A DNA stretch of 28,448 nucleotides. It comes from Chara braunii (Eukaryota > Streptophyta > Charophyceae > Charales > Characeae). A program made the position numbers and the translations under genes. Below the pieces are notes generated by a model. It made no database searches, was not told where the DNA came from, and saw nothing but the letters and a program-made list of their open reading frames with translations. The stretch lies in contig BFEA01000065.1 in assembly GCA_003427395.1 (NCBI GenBank), forward strand, positions 1,146,027 through 1,174,474, read 5' to 3'. Position 1 is the first letter of the stretch. Each line of letters begins with the position of its first letter. This document shows positions 10,828-19,149 of this stretch, in pieces.

Positions 10828-11746
10828 TGAGGTCACAGTAGGGACCTGCCATTCTCTATTATGCCAGTCCCAATAGGCCGACACATTTTCCTCCACTCTT
10901 TTCTCCCCCTTTGTCTCATCCGTCCTCCATTTTGTCTCATTTTTTTCTCGTTTCTTTTATTTCTTATGTGACAAGTGTCAAGTAGCTATAGAGTCTTTCT
11001 TTAGGTCATCGATCCTCATCCATGGCCAGATTCAGGCTCAGCAGTTTGCCGTTTTATCTAGTATTACAATAATGGCACCCCCATGCTCCTAGGGGGCTCC
11101 AGTTTGTCTCCGTTAGTCTCAATTTGAGCCCTCTTTGCTCCGATTTTCTTTTGACAGTTTTTTTTCTGTGCTGAGCCCCTTGGGGGTCTATTTTCTCATG
11201 CCTAGCTAGTTCGAGATATCTCAGACTGCTGGGCAACCCTTCCATTATCATTATTTTGCTTTCTTTTCTCTCACGACTCTCCCACTTGACTTCACTGGTG
11301 CTTGCACTAGTGATGCTTATATTTTCCACCATCCAGATCTCGATCTTAATGGTACGGTTTGCTAGTGTGACCATTCCTCATGTTGGCTCATGGTTACCTC
11401 GGGACATCTCAAGTCCCGGCCACTCTCTCGTATTAGTCTCATTTTTTTTTCCCGCCGGTAGTTCAGCCTGCGCGTGGCCCGTTTTTTCGACTATTTTTAT
11501 TAGGGTCTATTTAGTCCCCAACAACATCCCGGATGATGTCCCATTTTCATTTTTGGACCTCCTTATCCTTGGTGGTTCCAATATCCCTTCCTCAAGTGCC
11601 TCATGCGTGCCGATTATTTGTGGCCGCGAGATTTCATCTCACGGTCGCCGTTTATCGTCTTAATTTTCCCTTATACCGAAATCACTTTTTTTTTTTGCCT
11701 TTCGGGTTTGCCATGACCCATTTTCTCTTGGCATAGGCATCCTTAT

Positions 11747-12502
11747 GCAGTCCGTTATTTCTCGGACTCCAATTGTGGCCTTTTCCCTAGTTCCACAACC
11801 CCACAACTTACCCCAAGTTGAAGGAAAATGAAGAGCTCTATTTTCAAGTGCACCCAGGTTCAATATTGGCCTTAGATGCATCTAAAACATATATTTTGCC
11901 TTCCACATGCAGTCCGTTGTAACTCGGACTGGAATGGTGGTCGATTTCCTAGCCCCATTGCCCCACAATTAGCCCACAACTGAAGGAAAAAGAAACGACT
12001 AACTTTCAAGTGCATCCGGGCTCAATATTGGCTCCGGATGCACGTAAAACATGTGTTTCTCATTCTCCTTGCAATCCGTTGTATCTCGGTTGCATGAGAC
12101 CTTACATTTTCTTGATTTTCTCTGCAAAATTAAGAGAAATCCAGAACCTTTGCAATCGCCATATTCCAGAATGTATCTGGTCATGGATGCATCTTCCCAA
12201 ATGATCAATTTTGACTGTTGAGATCTATTTCTCTTTTCTTTTCTTTTCCCTTTTCTTTTTTTTTCTTTTTCCTCCCTTCTTGGATAGTGGGGACCTACCA
12301 GTTTCTACTTGTGGCAGTCCCTACTAACGGCCAACTCACTCACTCCCTCTCACTTTTTTTGTCTTATTCTCCCATATTTTTTTATATATTTTTTTTCTAG
12401 CATGCAAAGTGTCAAGTTGTTGTCAAGGCCCTTTTATAGGTTCTCCCTCTTAATTTTGGCTCTTCCTATGCTCAAGGGGCAGTCCGTTATTTGTCGGACT
12501 GC
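11747..12502. other. Dispersed GCAGTCCG hairpin family, left copy (four members)
   Basis: Arms GCAGTCCG and CGGACTGC with an 8-base loop occur at 11747-11770 (6 bp paired), 11909-11932, 12071-12093 (variant GCAATC with GGTTGC) and 12479-12502 (perfect 8 bp). The first three are spaced by about 160 bp. Confidence 0.6.
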
Positions 12503-12849
12503 AACTGTGACCTTATCATGCTCATGAGAGTCTCCGTTTGCCTCTATTTCTTTCAAACGGTGGCCCCTCTCACTCCGATTTTCTTCCGGACGCCTATTTT
12601 TCTCATGAAGCCTCCTTTGGCTTCATTTTCTTGGGGGAGGTGAATTCGAGATTTTTCGGATTCCTCCCATGCCTCTATCTTCATGTTTCTTTGCTTTTCT
12701 TTTTCTTTTGGTCTTCTTGTTTGCTCCCACTAGTGTTTACACTAGTGATGTTAATATTCTTGGTCGTTAGGATCGAGATCTTGATGGTGCATCTCTCTTT
12801 AATTATTGTTCCCTCATGTTGCTCCGTCGTTTCTCTTGAGACATTTTCA

Positions 12850-13043
12850 TGTCCCCGACACTTGTCTCGTGCTAGTCCTTGGTACTTCTCTCGCTAAGCG
12901 GTCCTCGACACTTTGTCCCGTCGGGGGTCCCCGACACTTCGTTCCGTAGGTGGTCCCCGACACTTGTCCCGTCGGTGGTCCCCGACACTTTGTCCTGTCG
13001 GTGGTCCGTGACACTTGTGTCGTGGGTGGTCCCCGACACTTTA
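12850..13043. repeat. 26-bp minisatellite next to the primer-like site, left copy (about 7 units)
   Basis: Units of the form GTCGGTGGTCCCCGACACTT plus about six bases recur every 25-26 bp and end directly at the primer-like site. The sequence is GC-rich and partly self-complementary (GGTCCCCGAC). The homologous array is 25613-25778. Confidence 0.85.
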
Positions 13044-13055
13044 TCCCGGATACCA
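13044..13055 (-). promoter_or_regulatory. Candidate primer-binding site, left LTR
   Basis: On the minus strand the sequence is TGGTATCCGGGA, three bases after the LTR end. The first seven bases, TGGTATC, match the usual initiator-Met tRNA primer site of plant LTR elements, but the rest diverges. It is conserved in both copies and correctly placed. Confidence 0.45.
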
Positions 13056-13058
13056 TTA

Positions 13059-13619
13059 TGTTAACTTTGTCTCATGTGGTTCCCGGTGCCCTCCCTCAAG
13101 GTGTCTCACGTTCTTTTGGCGTCTACTGCCTTATGGTGGCCCCGTTTCCCTTGTTTTTCTCGGGCCTTGTGTGTGTGCTGGTTTCTCTGGTCGCAGGCCT
13201 CCAATCCGTGGTTTAAGTTGATTGTCATCGGTGACCCGTATGTTGGACCCTTATTTCTAGCGGCCTGTGGCTACCACGGCCGCCCACCCCTCGACTTCCT
13301 TATTCTCTTGCCGTCCGTCGTGCCGCATTTGCAAAGTTAATGGCTCCTTGACCTTCGTCATGCCGAATTCCAATGGCTCTCTTGGCCTCATACTATGCCT
13401 CTATGCGCCCTTGTCCTGACGCTTACATGCTTGCTGTTGCCGTTTTTTTTCTCCCTGCGATTCTTAATCCAGGGCATCATTCCCCCCGACGGTTCCGTCC
13501 TAATACTTTTGTTTTTTCTCTCTCTTGTCTCCTTACGCCAGATTCTCTGTCGTGCACAATTTGGCTATATAAAGGCCCTCAAGTGTCGGGGCGTTATTCG
13601 GGACCCACCGGTCCTGACA
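13059..13619 (-). repeat. LTR of the satellite-bearing element, shared copy (561 bp)
   Basis: On the minus strand it starts TGTCAGGACC (at 13619) and ends GTTAACA (at 13059), giving TG...CA ends. A purine tract lies just upstream and a primer-like site just downstream. It therefore has both a 3'-LTR neighbour (purine tract) and a 5'-LTR neighbour (primer site), as expected for an LTR shared by two tandem elements. The companion LTR is 25794-26341. Confidence 0.6.
13563..13574 (+). promoter_or_regulatory. TATA-box-like motif on the + strand inside the LTR
   Basis: GGCTATATAAAG is a good TATA match on the + strand, which is antisense to the proposed element. In the right LTR the same spot reads CTATATACATA. 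It lies only about 50 bases from the LTR edge, too close to be an LTR promoter if the element were on the + strand. Confidence 0.3.
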
Positions 13620-13633
13620 AATTCCCCCCACTC
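13620..13633 (-). other. Polypurine tract next to the shared LTR
   Basis: The minus strand reads GAGTGGGGGGAATT directly before the LTR start TGTCAGG. This is the classical form of a plant LTR-element polypurine tract and sets the orientation of the element. It is absent at the right LTR, where unrelated flank follows 26341. Confidence 0.65.
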
Positions 13634-13869
13634 ATTCTCGATGTCCTCATCGCGCACCGGTCTTCTGTAAGTAGGATGGTCAGAAGGGATAGGCGAAGGA
13701 GAAGGGGTGAGATGTAATAGGGAGTAAGTTTGTCAGAATCCCTTTTGTCTTTAAGTTTGTCAGAATCCCTTTTGTCTTTTTTTGTTGCTTTCTCGTTTTT
13801 TTTTTTTGTCTCCGCTCCTTGGGGCGGGGAGGGGTGTGTGGAAGGTTAAATTCTTTTTTTATGACTTCC
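13634..13869. other. Short spacer with a 27-bp direct duplication
   Basis: AAGTTTGTCAGAATCCCTTT begins twice, at 13726 and 13753, giving a perfect 27-bp tandem pair. No gene is seen. Confidence 0.6.
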
Positions 13870-14235
13870 TTCTGGTTTCTCTCATCTCATTCATCACCCT
13901 TAGAACATGAAACCCTTTTTTGGCTTCTTTCGTGTCATTCATCACTCTTAGAACATCAAGTTTTCTTTCGGTTCCTTTCGTCTCATTCATCACTCTTAGA
14001 ACATCAAACCCTTTTTCGATTTTTTTCGTCTCATTCATCACTCTTAGAACATCAAGCTCTTTTTCGGCTTCTTTCGTCTCATTCAGAACATCAAGTTTCC
14101 TTTCGGCTCTTTTTGTCTCATTCATCACCCGTAATGCATCAAGTTTTTCGTCTCATTCATCACTCTTAGAATACCAAGTTCCTTTCGGCTCTTTTTGTCT
14201 TCTTCATCACCTGTAGTGTATCAAGTTTGTCTTCC
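13870..14235. repeat. 48-bp tandem array (about 7-8 units)
   Basis: TCATTCATCACTCTTAGAAC recurs at 13887, 13935, 13983 and 14031, a 48-bp period equal to 16 codons; later units are shortened. On the minus strand this leaves an 89-codon frame (14128-13859) of 16-residue charged repeats containing VLRVMNETK. Upstream units carry a stop, so I do not call a gene. Confidence 0.85.
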
Positions 14236-14329
14236 TATGTGTTTCATGGCCATTTTGTTAGGTCGTTCTTTAAATTCAGGTCAGGTCAATTTTTCGCATA
14301 CATCTTTTTCTGACCTTTTATCATGCCTT

Positions 14330-14815
14330 TCTCAACCCCAGACTCAATTAGTTTTGCATATTCTCAAGCCCCAAGCTTAGTAATTTCCACATATATTTCT
14401 TGCAGATATTTTGTCAGACTTTTCTCAAGCCCAGCTTAGTCACTTCCACATACGTTTCTCACAGAGATCTTGCCGGACTTTTGTCAGGCCCAACTTAGCC
14501 ACTTCCCCATACATTTCTCACGGGCATCTTGCCATACTTTTATCAGGCCCAACTTAGCCACTTCGACATATATTTCTCATGGGCATATTGCCAGACTTTT
14601 CTCAGACCCAGCTTGGTCACTTCCTCATATATTTCTGAGGGGCAACTTGCCAGAATTTTTTCAAGTTCAGCTTTGTCATTTCCACATACATTTCTCACGG
14701 GACTATTGCCAGGTTTTTCTAAGGTTCAGCCTAGTTATTTCCACATACATTTCTCACGGGCATATTGTCAGGCTTTTTTCAAGTCCAACTTAGTCATTTC
14801 AACATAAATTTATCT
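14330..14815. repeat. 59-bp tandem array (about 8 units)
   Basis: Units containing ACTTCCACATACATTTCTCA and CTTGCCAGACTTTT recur every 59-60 bp (for example AACTTAGCC at 14492 and 14551). Frames 14470-14793 and 14529-14807 are passages through the repeat. Confidence 0.85.
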
Positions 14816-14856
14816 GTTGTTTCTTTCGCACGCTTTGTTCTTAGGTAAATGGCACA

Positions 14857-14870
14857 CCTTCCCCCCACTC
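14857..14870 (-). other. Second polypurine-like tract, internal
   Basis: The minus strand reads GAGTGGGGGGAAGG, nearly identical to the tract at 13620-13633. Similarity continues for about 35 bases (both stretches end near CATCACGCA or CATCGCGCA on the + strand). It could be a central polypurine tract or the relic of an internal duplication. Confidence 0.45.
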
Positions 14871-16122
14871 AATCGTTATATCCCCATCACGCAGTTGGTT
14901 CTCACTTGAGGTATGCAGACTTTGCCTGCCAACTATGAAGACGAATGTTGGCCTCAAATCAAAGGAAGGATGATCAGTCCTACCCCTGCTGATAACTCAC
15001 CCCATCCTTTACTCCTGTCCGGCGGCCACTTCTTTGGAGATGGGCATCATCATTGAGGTGCCTCCTCGCATTTGTAAGGCAGGTCCAGTCCATGTCTCCC
15101 AGGACCCCATCATACCAAAAGTGGGTTCCTCGGCGAATCGTTCCTCCCAATTGGTAAGTTTTGTGAGCTTTAACATTGGGATGTAGTTCAACCCTTGCGC
15201 CGGGTGGTAGTCTCGCTGGTCATTCCGAAAGCGCCGATTTTCTAATTCTTGGTTGTTTTCTCAAGCAAATGCTCCTTCCAATACGCAGGCAGTCCAGGGG
15301 TTCTTTGAGAGTTCCTCTTCTTTTGTGCATAGGTTAAGTGTCATCCTTAGGCCACGCACCATTTCCCTATACACAACAATCCTACGGTGTCATCGGGGTG
15401 CGGCAACGCCGTCTTTCCCCTCGCCTTTACGCACCCCTCGTGCGTCACACATTCCATCCATTGTCATTGGTGCGAGCCCCTTAGTCCTTTCGGAGCCTTC
15501 ATACGCATGCACAGGCTACTTCACATTCCGATCAGCAAAAACCTTACTCCTTTCTTTCATTCACACTCCAAGCCTCATGCACAAAGGTTTTTTTTCATGG
15601 GTCGATTATAGCTAAGGGCCTCGTAGCCCCTTTGCCCCCTCTTCCCTCTTCTTTTGCCGCCCGGCTTCCCCGGCCTAGTCCCGCCCAAGGCATCCCAAGG
15701 CTTACTCACCTGCACAAACCCACACAAAAGCAAAGACCGATATAATCCCCCATTGCGGTCAACACATAGCCCTTCCTGCATGCCTCACTTTTTTTTTTTT
15801 CTTTGGTTTCACTTCATTCTCCTTCCTTTGCTCAATCAGTTCATCCTTTTCTCATAGTCATGCAGGCAGGGAAATGGTTGAGTCAACTGACCTTGCTTTA
15901 AGTACCGACTTTTGTCTAGTCCCTTTTTCCGAACTTGACTTCTCTCAATCGCTCTCGTGTCTTTTCCTTTCCTTCTCGCCGACACAAGAGACCGGCGACC
16001 CTCCCCTCGCTCACTTTTTTCCGCCAAGTGAGGACAAATTATTTTCACCGTTCGTTCCCTGGCAATGTAACAAGTGAGTGGTGAAGGGTTAGTTATATAC
16101 CAAGTGGTGGAAGGGGGAGCGG

Positions 16123-16125
<3 letters not shown>
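14871..16125. other. Spacer without recognisable gene
   Basis: No domain, RNA gene or long repeat is seen. Frames such as 15253-15615 (+) and 15575-15781 (-) lack family features. The corresponding part of the left copy is outside the window or displaced by the chromovirus. Confidence 0.5.
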
Positions 16126-16176
<51 letters not shown>

Positions 16177-16187
16177 AAAAAAAAAAA
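16126..16187. repeat. (GA)n followed by poly-A
   Basis: An almost pure GA dinucleotide run of about 45 bases passes straight into about 16 adenines. A C/T-rich frame on the minus strand (15836-16204) is an artefact of this run. Confidence 0.95.
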
Positions 16188-16320
16188 CTCTTACTACTAA
16201 TCAATTCATCTCCTATTTATCCTCACCACCCTACCTAAGGATCTCCCTCTACGCCTTGCTTCTTTGCGCCCCCTTGGTCATGACCCTTTGGTTGGGGAGT
16301 GGGGTGAAGAGCGAAGGAGG

Positions 16321-16816
16321 TGTAAGGTAGTTGGGCGTGGGGAGTGGTTGGAGAAGATATAGGGGGAAGACGACGTGAGGTGGCTGGCTATGGCGGATGG
16401 CTAAAGAAGATGGGTGAGGGACATGGTGTAAGGTGATTAGCTATAGGGGATGGGTGGAGAAGACGGAAGTGGAGCGAGGTGGATGGCTATAGTGGATAGT
16501 TGAGGGAAATGGAGGAAGGAGATAATGTGAGGTGGATGGCTATGGTTGATGAGTGAAAATGATGGAGGCGTGAGATGGATGACTGTGGTGGATGGGTGAA
16601 AGAGATGGAGGAGGGAGACGGTGTGAGATGGTTGGTTATGGTGAAAGGGTGAAGAAGATGGGGGAGGAGGACGATGCGAGGTGGCTGGTTATGGTGGATG
16701 AATAAGGAAGATGGAAGAGGAAGAGGTTGTGAGGTGGTTGGCTATGGTGGATGGATGAAGAGGATGGAGGAGGAAAGGTCAATGTAAAAAATATGGTGGA
16801 TGGGCAAACCCCTAGA
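16321..16816. repeat. Irregular 43-54-bp minisatellite, right copy
   Basis: This is the counterpart of 5422-5861, starting with TGTAAGGTAGTTGGGCGTGG. Here the sequence runs uninterrupted from the spacer at 16188-16320, so 16321-16325 is the empty chromovirus site. Confidence 0.8.
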
Positions 16817-17130
16817 TCATGCCAAGCGCCGGTCAGTCATCCCACAACAATAGCAGCCAAGCGTCGGTCACCTATCCCACATCAGTAGCAGCCAAGCGCC
16901 GGTCACCCATCCCACAGCAGTAGCAGCCAAGCGTCGTTCACCCATCCCACAACAGTAGCAGCCAAGCGCCGATTACCCATCCCACAACAGTTGCAGCCAA
17001 ACGCCGGTCAACCATCCCACAGCAGTAGCAGCCAAGCGCTAGTCACCCATCCCACAACAGTAGCAGCCAAGCGTAGGTCAGCCATCCCACAGCAGTAGCA
17101 GTCAAGCGTCGGTCACCCATCCCACAATAG
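16817..17130. repeat. 35-bp tandem array, right copy (9 units)
   Basis: Same unit as 5862-6158 with similar variants; it ends at CATCCCACAATAG in both copies. Confidence 0.9.
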
Positions 17131-18266
17131 AAAAAACATACGTAGACTTAACATGAATCGTGGACAATGCATTACCTCATGACTACTGGATCCCTAGGAA
17201 AAGCAAGAACACAAGCAACACTTTACACCCAATTGAAGAATGAAGCAAAACATGGAGAGAAAGTGAGTAAAACTCACGTTTGAGCACACATACACAAAAG
17301 GGAAAGTAGTGATTTACTCTAGAGTGAGGAAACGGACAATGCATGAGCTCAAGACTACTACAACACTAGCTAAAACAAAGATACAAGCATCGATTTACAC
17401 CAAAGTGAAGAATGAAGCAAAACATGGAGATAAAGTCATTGAAACTCACTTTTAAGCACACACACACAAGAGGGAAGGTATCGATTTACTGTAGAGTGAA
17501 GAAATGGACAATGTATAAGCTCAAGACTACTAGAAAATTACGAAAAACAAAGATACATGTAGCGATTTACACCAAAGTGAAGAATGAAGCAAAACTTGGA
17601 GAGAAGTGAGTGAAATTCACTTTTGAGCATACACACACAAAAGGGGAAGTGACGATTTATTCTGGAATGAAGAAATGGACAATGCATGAGTTCAAGACTA
17701 CTAGAACACAAGAAAAAACAAAGACACGAGTAATGATTTACACCCAAGTGAAGAATGAAGCAAAACATGGAGAGAAAGTGAGCGAAACTCACCTTTGAGC
17801 ACACATACACAAAAAAGAAAGTAGTGATTTATTCTAAAGTGAGGAAATGGACAATGCATGAGCTCAATATTACTACAACACTAAGAAAAACAAAGATGCA
17901 AGTAACGATTTATACCCAAGTGAAGAATGAAGCAAAACATAGTGAGAAAGTAACTCGAACTTACTTTTGAGCACACATACGTAAAAAGGAAAGTAGCGGT
18001 TTACTCTACAATGAAGAAATGAGCAATGCATGAGCTCGAAACTATTAGAACACTAGGAAAAACAAAGACAAATATAGCGATTTACACCAAAATGAAAAAT
18101 TAAGCAAAACATAGAGAGAAGGTAATTGAAACTAACTTTTGAGCTTATATACACCAAAGGGAAGGTAACGATTTACTATAGAGCGAGCAAATTGACAATT
18201 CATATGCTCAACACTACTAAAAAAACAGGACAAGCAAAGATAAAGGTCGCGATGTACACCCAAGTC

Positions 18267-18295
<29 letters not shown>
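18267..18295. repeat. Poly-A tract replacing part of a satellite monomer
   Basis: Twenty-nine adenines lie between CACCCAAGTC and GAGTGAAACTCAC. In other monomers this place holds AAGAATGAAGCAAAACATGG and about 15 further bases. Confidence 0.9.
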
Positions 18296-18298
<3 letters not shown>

Positions 18299-19149
18299 TG
18301 AAACTCACTTTTGAGCAAACATACCCAAGAAGTGGCGATTTACTATAGAGTGAAGAAATTAACAATGCATGGGTTCAAGACTACTAGAACACTAGCAAAA
18401 ACAATGATATAAGTAGCGATTTACACCTAAATGAAAAATGAAGCAAAACATGGACAAAAAGTGAGTGAAACTCACTTTTGAGCACACACACACCGAAACG
18501 AAGTTAACAATTTACTCTAGAGTGACGAATTGGACAATGCATGAAATCAAGACTACTAAAACACTAGAAAAAGCAAAGATATATATAGCGATTTACACCA
18601 AAGTGAAGAATGGAGCAAAACATGAAGATAAAGTGAGTGAAACTCACTATTTAGCATACACAAACAAAAGAGGACGTAACAATGTACTCTAGAGTGAAAA
18701 AATTGACAATGCATGAGCTCAAGACTACCAGAACAGTAGGAAAAGCAAGGATACATATAGCGATTTATATCAAAGTGAAGAATAAAGCAAAATATGTAGA
18801 GAAAGTGTGTGAAACTCACTTTTGAGCGTACATACACAAAAGGGAAAGAGATGATTTATTGTAGATTGAAGAAATATATGATGCATCAGTTCAAGACTAG
18901 TAGAACACTAAAAAAAACAAAGATACAAGCAGCGATTCATACCCAAGTGAAGAATGAAGCAAAACATGGAGAGAAAGTGATTGAAACTCACTTTTGAACA
19001 AACACACACAAAATGGAAGGTAGCGATTTACTCTCGAGTGAAGAAATAGACAATGCATGAGCTCAAGACTACCAAAATATTTGAAAAAACAAAGATACAT
19101 GTAGCGATTTATACCAAAGTGAACAATGAAGCAAAACATGAAGAGAAAG

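Larger units (their letters stand above)
9646..12849. other. Unique-like spacer of the LTR element, left copy, no gene recognised
   Basis: This stretch aligns end to end with 22533-25612. Its longest frames (such as 9673-9915, 10349-10765, 11256-11663 and 12538-12897) have no recognisable domain. The paired frames 9673-9915 and its equivalent near 22563-22802 differ at many residues, which does not suggest selection on protein. Poly-T and C/T-rich runs are frequent. An internal duplication is visible: about 10830-11440 resembles about 12285-12870, at an offset near 1.45 kb. Three degenerate 160-bp direct repeats occupy about 11745-12200. Several hairpins are listed separately. Confidence 0.6.
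5422..13058 (-). mobile_element. Left, partial copy of the satellite-bearing LTR element (internal region)
   Basis: This stretch repeats, block for block, the order seen at 16321-25793: minisatellite, 35-bp array, 172-bp satellite, (AAG)n, spacer, 26-bp minisatellite and primer-like site. It has no convincing gene. I read it as the internal region of a second minus-strand element that shares the LTR 13059-13619 with the element to its right and is cut on the left by the chromovirus insertion. A plain segmental tandem duplication would give the same layout and is the main alternative. Confidence 0.5.

Noticed and set aside
11256-11663. 135-codon hydrophobic frame in the spacer as a membrane protein
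   Set aside because: Its composition follows C/T-rich DNA, it is not kept intact in the right copy, and it has no family features.
13059-13619. The LTR element read on the + strand
   Set aside because: The + strand TATA box would leave almost no R-U5, and the sequence after 13619 (CCCCCCACTC) is a complement of a purine tract, not a primer site.
15836-16204. 122-codon minus-strand protein
   Set aside because: Its end is Ser-Leu repeats from the (GA)n run and Phe from poly-A.
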